Source: an uncultured Oxalobacteraceae bacterium
GTDB lineage: Bacteria > Pseudomonadota > Gammaproteobacteria > Burkholderiales > Burkholderiaceae
DNA: 26,334 bases
Direction: 5' to 3'
Assembly: GCA_946480015.1 (NCBI GenBank)
Contig: CAMLIL010000084.1
Location: 1 to 26,334 of the forward strand
In this document: piece by piece, positions 15,945 to 22,966 of the stretch
Layout: each line of letters starts with the position of its first letter
Numbering within the stretch: position 1 is the first letter of the stretch
Made by a program: the position numbers and the translations under genes
The notes under the pieces: model-generated
The model's database searches: none
What the model saw: the letters and a program-made list of their open reading frames with translations, nothing else
Told to the model about the DNA's origin: nothing

Positions 15945-17132
15945 ATGCCGCAGACTTCGCCCCCCCAGCCAGTACACGACCGCCCCCGCATTCCGCTCGC
16001 GCCGGTGCTGTCCGGCAGTTCGCTGGCGCGGTCGACGGCTGCGCGGCCGCCGTCGGTGCAGGACGCCGGCGCGCTATGGCACGTCACCAGCGGCCGCGTG
16101 GCCATCGCGCTGGCGCTGCGCGCGATGGGTGTGGGCGCCGGCCACACGGTGCTGGTGCCTGCCTTCCACAGCCCGGCCATGGTGCCACCGGTGCTGCTGT
16201 GCGGCGCCACCCCGGTGTTCTACCGCATCCACCCCGACACCAGCGTCGACCTGGACGACGTGGAGATCAAGCTGCATGGCGCGCGCGTGCTGATGGTCAC
16301 CCATTATTTCGGCTTCCCGCAGGATATGACGACCATTCGCGCCTGGTGCGACCGGCGTGGCCTGCTGCTGCTCGAAGACTGCGCCCACTGCTGGTTCGGC
16401 CAGCATGGGGCGCGCCCGGTGGGCGCCTGGGGCGACTATGCGATCGCCAGCAGCATGAAGTTCTTTCCCATTTTCGAGGGCGGCGCCCTGATCAGCGCAC
16501 GGCCGCAGGCAGCCGCTCCGGCGCTGCGCGGCGCCGGCTTGCGCTTTGAACTGAAGGCGACCTTGGCGGCCCTGGAATCGGCGTTTGCGTATGGACGTCT
16601 GGGCTGGCTGGACGCCCTGCTGTCGATTCCACTGCGCGTGCACGGCGCGCTGCGCCGGCGCCACAAGGCGCACGCGCCGCAGGGCGAGCCGCTGGCGCCT
16701 AGTTCCTCCGACAGTTCCTACGAACTCGAACCACGCTGGCTGGACAAACGAAGCTCGCTTTTTTCGCGCGCAGTAATCCGGCTCTCGTCCAAGCGCCGTA
16801 TCTGCGCGCACCGCCGGCGCGCCTACCGCCGCCTGGAACAGGGGGTGCAAACCCTGCCTGGCGTGCGGCCGTTGCATCCCAGCCTGCCGGAGAGCGTGTG
16901 TCCGTGGGTGTTCCCGCTGCTGGCCGAGCAACCGGAAAAACTGGCCGGCGCCCTGCGCGCGGCCGGCCTGCCGATGCTGCGGTTCGGCGCCGAACTGTGG
17001 CCAGGCGTGGACGCCGCCACCTGTCCGGTAGCGCTACAGCTCGGGCGCAATGTGATCGGCCTGCCCTGCCACCAGGAGCTGCGCGACGGCGAGATCGACG
17101 CCATGCTGGCGGTCTTGCGGGCGGTGGCGTGA
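15945..17132 (+). CDS. DegT/DnrJ/EryC1-type PLP aminotransferase
   Basis: A fold-type I PLP protein of 395 residues in the sugar-aminotransferase superfamily. It would transaminate a keto-sugar or another ketone in the cytoplasm. HVTSGRVAIALALRAMGVG (46-64) is the substrate/PLP-phosphate region. LLLEDCAHCWFG (141-152) holds the PLP-pyridine Asp D145 and H148. SSMKFFPIFEGG (169-180) carries K172 at the Schiff-base position in an atypical context; most relatives read HK followed by GEGG. The C-terminal LPCHQELRDGEIDAML is typical. The frame is open from an ATG at 15861 (28 more residues). I prefer 15945 because the extension shows no family similarity and a -10 box lies inside it. It is first in a five-gene operon and overlaps the next GTG. 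An amino-donor enzyme beside an ACP and decarboxylase suggests a nitrogenous product. Confidence 0.82.
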   Translation: MPQTSPPQPVHDRPRIPLAPVLSGSSLARSTAARPPSVQDAGALWHVTSGRVAIALALRAMGVGAGHTVLVPAFHSPAMVPPVLLCGATPVFYRIHPDTSVDLDDVEIKLHGARVLMVTHYFGFPQDMTTIRAWCDRRGLLLLEDCAHCWFGQHGARPVGAWGDYAIASSMKFFPIFEGGALISARPQAAAPALRGAGLRFELKATLAALESAFAYGRLGWLDALLSIPLRVHGALRRRHKAHAPQGEPLAPSSSDSSYELEPRWLDKRSSLFSRAVIRLSSKRRICAHRRRAYRRLEQGVQTLPGVRPLHPSLPESVCPWVFPLLAEQPEKLAGALRAAGLPMLRFGAELWPGVDAATCPVALQLGRNVIGLPCHQELRDGEIDAMLAVLRAVA

Positions 17133-18187
17133 GCTGGCGCCTGATGCCGGCCAGCCAGCTGGCCGAGCAGCGCGCGCGCTGGAGCAGCCTGCACCAGGCC
17201 GGACCGGCGTGCGCCCTGCTGCACTACGATTTCGTCGCGCCCTTGCTGGCGCACTTCGGCAGCGGCCGCGAACTGCTGGCCTGCTACGAACAGGACGCCC
17301 GCACCCTGGCCATGGCCATCGTGACCCCATCCGGGCGCGCCGCCTGGCACACCTTCCAGCCCGCGCAGGCGCCGCTGGGCATCTGGCTGCAGGCGCCCGG
17401 CGCCGACCAGCAAGCCCTGCTGGCCAGCCTGCTTGCCGCGCTGCCGGGCTTGCCTCTGGTACTTGGCCTGACCCAGTGCGATCCCGATCTGCTGCCGCGC
17501 CCCCGCGACGGCGGCGCGCAAGCGACCACGGATTATCAGGACACCGCCCGCATCACGCTTGGCGCGAGCTTTCGCGACTATTGGGAAGGGCGCGGCAAGA
17601 ACCTGCGCGCCAACCTGAAAAAGCAGCGCGCGCGTCTGGCCCGCGAAGGCGTCAGCGCGCGCCTGGAGGTTCTGCGCGACCCGGCCGGCGTCGCCGCCGC
17701 GGTGGCCGACTACGGCCGCCTGGAGAGCAGCGGCTGGAAGCAGGAAGCCGGCACCGCCGTGCATGCCGATAACCCGCAAGGGCGCTATTACCGCGCCATG
17801 CTCGAAGCGTTCTGCGCGCGCGGGGCCGGCGCCGTGTACCGCTATTGGTTCGGCGAGCGGCTGGCCGCCATGGACCTGTGCATCGAAGACGCGCAATGCC
17901 TGATTGTCTTGAAAACCACCTACGACGAATCGGTGGCGCAGGGTCTGTCACCCACTTTGCTGATGCGCGAAGAAGCCTGCCGCGCCCTGTTCGCAGAAGG
18001 CCGCTTCGCGCACATCGAGTTTTTTGGCAAGGTGATGCCCTGGCACCTGCGCTGGACCGACGAAGTACGCACCCAATACCATTTGAACCACTATCGCTGG
18101 CCACTGCTGCGCCGTGCCCACGCTGCATTGCGCGCGCGCCGCAGCGGCGTCGCCAGCTCCAATCCCCATACCGCAGCGGAGCCTTGA
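17129..18187 (+). CDS. GNAT-fold acyltransferase, Acetyltransf_6 (CelD/BcsL-like)
   Basis: A cytoplasmic 352-residue protein of the GNAT/FemAB-like group often found in polysaccharide clusters. The signature is RGKNLRANLKKQRARLAREG (155-174), the basic helix seen in Acetyltransf_6 proteins. A second half follows with GAVYRYWFGERLAAMDLCIEDAQCLIVLKTTYDE and a final HIEFFGKVMPWHLRWTDEV. It may acylate an amino group, possibly one introduced by the aminotransferase just upstream, or use acyl-ACP from the gene just downstream. Start GTG 17129 overlaps the previous stop as GTGA; ATG 17144 is the next option. It is distinct in sequence from the PEP-CTERM-associated FemAB family as I recall it. The specific reaction is unknown. 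Confidence 0.82.
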   Translation: MSWRLMPASQLAEQRARWSSLHQAGPACALLHYDFVAPLLAHFGSGRELLACYEQDARTLAMAIVTPSGRAAWHTFQPAQAPLGIWLQAPGADQQALLASLLAALPGLPLVLGLTQCDPDLLPRPRDGGAQATTDYQDTARITLGASFRDYWEGRGKNLRANLKKQRARLAREGVSARLEVLRDPAGVAAAVADYGRLESSGWKQEAGTAVHADNPQGRYYRAMLEAFCARGAGAVYRYWFGERLAAMDLCIEDAQCLIVLKTTYDESVAQGLSPTLLMREEACRALFAEGRFAHIEFFGKVMPWHLRWTDEVRTQYHLNHYRWPLLRRAHAALRARRSGVASSNPHTAAEP

Positions 18188-18188
18188 C

Positions 18189-18437
18189 ATGTATCTGAAC
18201 GAAGTTAAAACCATCCTCATCGACGTACTGAGCCTGGGCCCGGAGTCGGCTGACTTGAGCGCCGGCTCGCCCCTGCTGGGCAGCTTGCCCGAACTCGATT
18301 CGATGGCAGTGGTCAGCCTGATCGGCGCGCTGGAAGAGCACTTCGGCATCACCGTGGCCGACGACGAAATCAACGCCAACGCCTTCGCCACCTTGGGCAG
18401 TCTGGAAGAATTCGTGCGGTTCAAGATGACCGCATGA
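18189..18437 (+). CDS. Acyl carrier protein, exosortase A locus type
   Basis: A small carrier protein of 82 residues and one four-helix domain. The phosphopantetheine attachment site is S38 in PELDSMAVVSLIGALEE (34-50), where DSM replaces the DSL of housekeeping AcpP. It is acidic overall. The ATG follows the GNAT stop by 1 nt and is backed by GGAG (18178-18181) at 7-nt spacing. The open frame extends upstream into the GNAT gene but without domain similarity. Its stop overlaps hydrolase 2 as ATGA. It is probably the carrier loaded by the divergently encoded acyl-CoA ligase and then acted on by the decarboxylase, transferases or hydrolases. That partnership is inference from gene order. Confidence 0.92.
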   Translation: MYLNEVKTILIDVLSLGPESADLSAGSPLLGSLPELDSMAVVSLIGALEEHFGITVADDEINANAFATLGSLEEFVRFKMTA

Positions 18438-19282
18438 TGGCTGGGGCCGAGGCGTTCTTCCTTGCCGTGCAGGAGGACCAGCACGGCCCGCGCTATTGCC
18501 TGTACCACCCGGCGCAAGGCCAGTGCCGCGCCGCGCTGGTGTATCTGCATCCATTCGCCGAAGAGATGAACAAGTCGCGCCGCATGGCCGCGCTGCAGGC
18601 GCGCGCCTTGGCGGCGGTGGGCGTGGCAGTGCTGCAGATCGACCTGCTCGGCTGCGGCGACAGCAGCGGCGACTTCGGCGACGCCAGCTGGCAGGCCTGG
18701 CGCGATGACGTGGCGGCGGCCTGCGCCTGGCTGCGCGAGCGCACCGGGATCGAACCCGGGCTGTGGGGACTGCGCCTGGGCGCCCTGCTGGCGCTGGACT
18801 ACGCCGCGAGCGCTGCCCGCGCCCCTGCGTGCCTGGTACTGTGGCAGGTCCCCGCCAACGGCGCGGCCTGCCTCACCCAATTCCTGCGCCTGCGCCTGGC
18901 CAGCGGCATGCTGGACGATGATACCGGCAAGACCGGCCAAAGCACGCAGGCCCTGCGCGCCGAACTTGCCGCCGGCGTCACCCTGGAAATCGCCGGCTAC
19001 GCACTGGCGCCGCAACTGGCGCTGCCGATCGACGCCATCGATCCGGCGCCTCTGGCCTTCCGTGGCGGCCCGGTGGACTGGTTTGAAACGGGCACCGGCG
19101 CCGGCGGCGCGGTGAACCCGGGCGCGCAGAGACTGGCCGCGCAATGGCGCGCGCAACAGGTCGACGTGCGCATGCACTGCACCCCCGGCGCGCCCTTCTG
19201 GGCGACCCAGGAAAGCAGCGTCAACGACGCCCTGCTGGCCGCCACCACCGCCCTGTTTGCCGGGACCGCGCATGCCCATTGA
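18434..19282 (+). CDS. Exosortase A-associated hydrolase 2 (alpha/beta-hydrolase fold, atypical active site)
   Basis: A 282-residue alpha/beta-hydrolase-fold protein. The block YLHPFAEEMNKSRRMAALQA (37-56) and the ending TPGAPFWATQE are hallmarks of the exosortase A-associated family 2 (TIGR03101 by recognition). DLLGCGDSSGDFGDASW (70-86) matches the loop after strand 4. The nucleophile elbow reads LWGLRLGA (110-117): the usual G-x-S-x-G has Arg at 114 where the Ser should be. No catalytic His is evident near the C-terminus. It may be a non-catalytic scaffold or use another mechanism. The ATG overlaps the ACP stop, so it is coupled to the carrier protein. Its own stop lies 11 nt inside hydrolase 1. 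Confidence 0.9.
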   Translation: MMAGAEAFFLAVQEDQHGPRYCLYHPAQGQCRAALVYLHPFAEEMNKSRRMAALQARALAAVGVAVLQIDLLGCGDSSGDFGDASWQAWRDDVAAACAWLRERTGIEPGLWGLRLGALLALDYAASAARAPACLVLWQVPANGAACLTQFLRLRLASGMLDDDTGKTGQSTQALRAELAAGVTLEIAGYALAPQLALPIDAIDPAPLAFRGGPVDWFETGTGAGGAVNPGAQRLAAQWRAQQVDVRMHCTPGAPFWATQESSVNDALLAATTALFAGTAHAH

Positions 19283-20114
19283 AGAACGCGCCTTGCGCTT
19301 TACCTGCCAGGGCGAGCACCTGTACGGCGTGGCCAGCCTGCCCGCCAGCGCCGCCACGCGCGGGGTATTGATCGTCGTCGGCGGACCGCAATACCGCGCC
19401 GGCAGCCACCGTCAGTTCACCCTGCTCGCGCGCAGCCTGGCCGCCACCGGCATCCCGGCCATGCGCTTCGACTACCGTGGCATGGGCGACAGCGAAGGCC
19501 TGGGGCGCGATTTCGAGGCCGTGGCCGACGACCTGCGCGCGGCCATCGACTGCTTCATGGCCAGCGTGCCGAGCCTGCGCGAGGTGGTGTTGTGGGGCCT
19601 GTGCGACGCCGCCTCGGCGGCGATGATGTACGCCGCCGCCGATGCGCGGGTGGCTGGCCTGGCCGTGCTCAATCCCTGGGTGCGCACCGACAGCGGACTG
19701 GCCAAGGCCACGCTCAAGCATTATTACCGGGCGCGCTTGTTCGACGGCCGATTGTGGAAGAAGATCGCCAGCGGACGCTTCGATGTGCGCGCCGCGCTCA
19801 GTTCCTTACGCGATCAGCTGCGCGCTGTGCGAACGCCGCGGCAGGGCGCCGGCTGCGGCGCCGGGACACTGCCCGACCGCATGCACGCGGGGCTGACACG
19901 CTTCGCCGGTCCGGTCCTCGTGATCACCTGCGGCGCCGACTTGACCGCGCGCGAATTTCTCGACCTGTGCGCGGCCGACCCGGGCTGGAAGGCGGTTCTC
20001 GGCTCGCCGCGCGTGCGCCACGAACAGCTGGCGCTGGCCGACCATACCTGCTCGAGGCGCGCGTGGCGCGACCAGGTGGCCGCCTGGACCGCCGACTGGG
20101 TGCGCGCATGGTAG
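19272..20114 (+). CDS. Exosortase A-associated hydrolase 1 (alpha/beta hydrolase, cysteine nucleophile)
   Basis: A 280-residue alpha/beta hydrolase of the exosortase A-associated family 1 (TIGR03100 by recognition). VVGGPQYRAGSHRQFTLLAR (35-54) is the family signature, followed by FDYRGMGDSEG (66-76). The nucleophile elbow VLWGLCDAASAA (106-117) has C111 instead of Ser. GADLTARE gives D223 and ADHTCSRR gives H258, so a Cys-Asp-His triad like that of dienelactone hydrolases is plausible. It could cleave a thioester or ester from the carrier or an intermediate. ATG 19272 is backed by GGGA (19262-19265) and starts within the end of hydrolase 2. It is the last gene of the operon and meets the beta-helix gene tail-to-tail across 25 nt. 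Confidence 0.9.
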   Translation: MPIEERALRFTCQGEHLYGVASLPASAATRGVLIVVGGPQYRAGSHRQFTLLARSLAATGIPAMRFDYRGMGDSEGLGRDFEAVADDLRAAIDCFMASVPSLREVVLWGLCDAASAAMMYAAADARVAGLAVLNPWVRTDSGLAKATLKHYYRARLFDGRLWKKIASGRFDVRAALSSLRDQLRAVRTPRQGAGCGAGTLPDRMHAGLTRFAGPVLVITCGADLTAREFLDLCAADPGWKAVLGSPRVRHEQLALADHTCSRRAWRDQVAAWTADWVRAW

Positions 20115-20139
20115 AGCGGGCGCCGTCACACGCGCGGTC

Positions 20140-21591
20140 TCAAGGGCGCACACACGCCGAAAAATCCTCGAACGCTCCGTAAGCCGGTTGATCGGGCCGC
20201 TGCGCTCCGCACAAATCGACCGGGGCCGACGCAGCGCTCGCGCGCCGGGGCGCCTCACCGTTCCAGGCGAAATCCAGCTCGGCCGGGCGGCGCAACAGCG
20301 AGCGCACCGGGTGCCACCCCGTGTACAGGGTGGCGATACTGGTGACCCGGTTATCCTGCGCGCGCACGATGCCGTTGTCGCGCGCGATGATCGGGCCGTC
20401 GATCAGGTTGCCCCGCAGGTCGGCGCTGCTGGTGGAAAAGCGCACGGCGATGCCGCCGGTATCGATCAGCGTATTGTGCTCGACCAGGCTGCGCGCGGCG
20501 CTGTTGAGGTAAATGCCCACGTCCGAGCACGAGGCGATCAGGTTGTCGCGAATGACGCTGTTTTCCTGCTCCACCACGCACTGGTTGTCGCGGCAGAAGG
20601 GTTTGCCGGTGGCGCCGCCGCCCAGCGACAGCCCGACGCTCTGCCCCGCCTGGCGCTGCAGACGGTGTTCGCACACCACCATGTTCTGGCGGAATACGTT
20701 ACGCGCACCGGCACCCTTGGCAAAGCCGCCGTAGCTGACCTGGTTACCCAGGCTTTTCGAGATATCGGTGATCAGGTTGCGCTCGATGATCCAGTCGCTG
20801 GCCGCCACCAGATCGATCGGGACCACCGACAAAGTGGTGCTGCGTGGCGCGGTGTTGGTCAGCGTGTTATTGCGGATCAGGCCATGGTCCGGGAACAGAT
20901 TTCCCGCCCGGTTGATTTTCAAGTGGGCGTTGAAGTCGACGATGGTGTTGTTGACTGCGGCGAAGTGATGGGCTGCGCCGACCACGTGCAGGGCATGTTC
21001 GCAATCGTCGTGGCGCCCGCACACCCCACGCATGTGCAGGTTTTCGAACGTCCAGTAGGGTGCCTCCACCAGGATACCTTCTACCGTGTCGATCTCCAGC
21101 AGCACCTCGCCCGGCTCATGCGCGCGCACGATGATGGGCGCGTCTGCGCGGCCGGGCTGGCTGGCCTTCAGGGTCTGGTCGACCCGGTAGCGGCCAGGCA
21201 GGAGGGTGATGACCTGACCCGCCCGCGTCCCGGCCAGCGCGGCACGCAATTGGTCGACGTTGCCAACTATCACGTCCACAGCGCCTGGGGCGCGCGGCGA
21301 CGCTGCGGCCTGCGCTTGCGCGCCCAGCACGACCTTCAGTTCGGCCGGCAGTTCCAGCGTGCCGCGGTCCAGCGCCAGCAGGATACTCTGGGCGGTCTTG
21401 CCGATGGCGACGATGAGGCGGTTATGCCCCTGGCTGCGCTTCTCGACGTAAGGCGCCAGCGCGCGCGGCGCGATGCCGTAGCGCTGCAGAGTGAATACGG
21501 CGACGGCCGCGCCCAGCACGGCCAGAACCAGAATGAGTGCGGCCGCGCGGCGCCAGCGGGAGCCGGTTGACGCACCTCGTGGGGCGCGCAT
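20140..21591 (-). CDS. Membrane-anchored right-handed parallel beta-helix protein (lyase/epimerase-like)
   Basis: A 483-residue protein with a basic N-terminus, one membrane segment (about 16-34, no convincing cleavage site) and a periplasmic body. VDVIVGNVDQLRAALAGTRA (105-124) followed by GQVITLLPGRY resembles the cap and first coil of chondroitinase B-like and NosD-type helices. Successive coils carry Asn at turns (VNNTIVDF, IRNNTLTNT, IERNLITD, IRDNLIAS, VEHNTLID, LRGNLIDG). Eight cysteines (191, 197, 307, 333, 338, 355, 461, 480) suggest disulfides and an oxidising compartment. It may cleave, epimerise or bind the exopolysaccharide; the catalytic residues cannot be named with confidence. 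Its ATG shares one base with the prsR stop (TGATG), so it is translationally coupled to the regulator. Confidence 0.85.
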   Translation of the reverse strand: MRAPRGASTGSRWRRAAALILVLAVLGAAVAVFTLQRYGIAPRALAPYVEKRSQGHNRLIVAIGKTAQSILLALDRGTLELPAELKVVLGAQAQAAASPRAPGAVDVIVGNVDQLRAALAGTRAGQVITLLPGRYRVDQTLKASQPGRADAPIIVRAHEPGEVLLEIDTVEGILVEAPYWTFENLHMRGVCGRHDDCEHALHVVGAAHHFAAVNNTIVDFNAHLKINRAGNLFPDHGLIRNNTLTNTAPRSTTLSVVPIDLVAASDWIIERNLITDISKSLGNQVSYGGFAKGAGARNVFRQNMVVCEHRLQRQAGQSVGLSLGGGATGKPFCRDNQCVVEQENSVIRDNLIASCSDVGIYLNSAARSLVEHNTLIDTGGIAVRFSTSSADLRGNLIDGPIIARDNGIVRAQDNRVTSIATLYTGWHPVRSLLRRPAELDFAWNGEAPRRASAASAPVDLCGAQRPDQPAYGAFEDFSACVRP

Positions 21592-22949
21592 CAGTTGGGC
21601 TTGATCGCGTGACGGCTCATCAGATCGTACATGGTGGGGCGGCTGATGCCCAGCATTTCGGACGCCTTGACGATATTGCCGTCGGCGCGCGACAGCGCCT
21701 TGACGATGGCGGCGCTTTCGGCCTGGTCGCGCACCTGGCGCAGATTGAGCGGCGCGTCATCGTCGCTGGCCACGGCCAGGCCCAGGTCGTCGGCGCTGAT
21801 GTGCGGGCCGTCGGCCATGATGACGGCGCGCTTGATGCAGTTTTCCATTTCACGCACATTGCCCGGCCAGCCGTAGCTGTCGATGGCTGCCAGGGCTTCC
21901 TGCGAAAAATGCAGGCCGGCGCGCGATTCGGAGGCGCTGAACTTGTTTTTGAAGTGATGCGCCAGCAAGGTGGCGTCGCCGTTGCGTGCACGCAGCGGCG
22001 GAATGGTGACGACGATTTCGGACAGGCGGTAATACAAGTCTTCGCGGAAGCGGCCGGTCGCGGCCAGTTCCTTCAGGTTCTGGTGGGTTGCGCAGACGAT
22101 GCGCACGTCGACCGCAATCTCTTCATGCCCGCCGATGCGCTCAATGACGCGTTCCTGCAAGAAGCGCAGCAGCTTGGCTTGCAGCGACATCGGCAGGTCA
22201 CCCACTTCGTCAAGGAAGAAGGTGCCGCCGTTGGCCAGCTCGACCTTGCCCTTGGTCTGCTTGGCCGCGCCGGTGAAGGCGCCTTTCTCGTAGCCGAACA
22301 GCTCGGACTCGAGCAGGTTTTCCGGAATCGCCGCGCAGTTGATCGCCATGAAGCGCTGGCCGGACCGCTGGCTCATCTGGTGCAGCGCGCGCGCCAGCAC
22401 TTCCTTGCCGGTGCCGCTTTCGCCGAGCAGCATCACCGAGGCGGTGGTGGGCGCGACTTTCTCCATGCTGCGGCACACCTTGAGCATGCCGGGGTCGCGC
22501 GTGATCAGGCCGGCCATGGGCGAGTCGCTCTGCAGCTGCTGCATGCGGCGGTTTTCCTGCTGCAGGGCGTGCAGCATGAAGGCGCGCTGCAGCACCAGTC
22601 CCAGCACTTCCTGGTCGCACGGTTTCTGGTGGAAATCGTAGGCGCCCATGGCGATCGCCTTGACCGCGTTGGCGCGGTCCTGGTTGCCGGTCAGGACGAT
22701 CACGCGGGTGGCGGGGGCCAGCGCCAGGATTTGCTGCAGGGTGGCCAAGCCTTCGGTGGCGCCGTCCGGGTCGGGCGGCAAGCCCAGGTCCATGGTCACC
22801 ACCGCCGGTTCATGGCGGCGGATCTGGGCCAGCGCCGCTTCGCGGTCGCCCGCCACCACGACTTCGTATTCATCGAAACTCCAGCGCAGCTGCTTTTGCA
22901 GGCCCGGGTCGTCTTCGATGATCAGCAGTTTCATTTTTTGTTGTGTCAC
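21591..22949 (-). CDS. prsR: PEP-CTERM system sigma-54-dependent response regulator PrsR
   Basis: An NtrC-type activator of 452 residues. The receiver domain (about 7-125) has the acidic pair in IIEDD, phospho-acceptor D54 in [10 protein letters not shown], and K109. The AAA+ domain (about 148-375) has Walker A GESGTGKE (176-183), the sigma-54-contacting GAFTGA (223-228), Walker [13 protein letters not shown] (242-253) and ...[18 protein letters not shown] Fis-type helix-turn-helix lies at about 415-446 ([20 protein letters not shown]). It would activate sigma-54 promoters of PEP-CTERM and exopolysaccharide genes when phosphorylated by PrsK. The start is GTG 22949 rather than ATG 22934, because AGAGGA (minus strand, 22961-22956) is well spaced only for the GTG. 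It lies 17 nt after prsK. Confidence 0.96.
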   Translation of the reverse strand: MTQQKMKLLIIEDDPGLQKQLRWSFDEYEVVVAGDREAALAQIRRHEPAVVTMDLGLPPDPDGATEGLATLQQILALAPATRVIVLTGNQDRANAVKAIAMGAYDFHQKPCDQEVLGLVLQRAFMLHALQQENRRMQQLQSDSPMAGLITRDPGMLKVCRSMEKVAPTTASVMLLGESGTGKEVLARALHQMSQRSGQRFMAINCAAIPENLLESELFGYEKGAFTGAAKQTKGKVELANGGTFFLDEVGDLPMSLQAKLLRFLQERVIERIGGHEEIAVDVRIVCATHQNLKELAATGRFREDLYYRLSEIVVTIPPLRARNGDATLLAHHFKNKFSASESRAGLHFSQEALAAIDSYGWPGNVREMENCIKRAVIMADGPHISADDLGLAVASDDDAPLNLRQVRDQAESAAIVKALSRADGNIVKASEMLGISRPTMYDLMSRHAIKPN

Positions 22950-22955
22950 AACTCG

Positions 22956-22961
22956 TCCTCT
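22956..22961 (-). promoter_or_regulatory. Shine-Dalgarno deciding the prsR start
   Basis: AGAGGA on the minus strand ends 6 nt before GTG 22949 and 21 nt before the in-frame ATG 22934. This favours the GTG and five extra N-terminal residues. Confidence 0.6.
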
Positions 22962-22966
22962 GGCCG

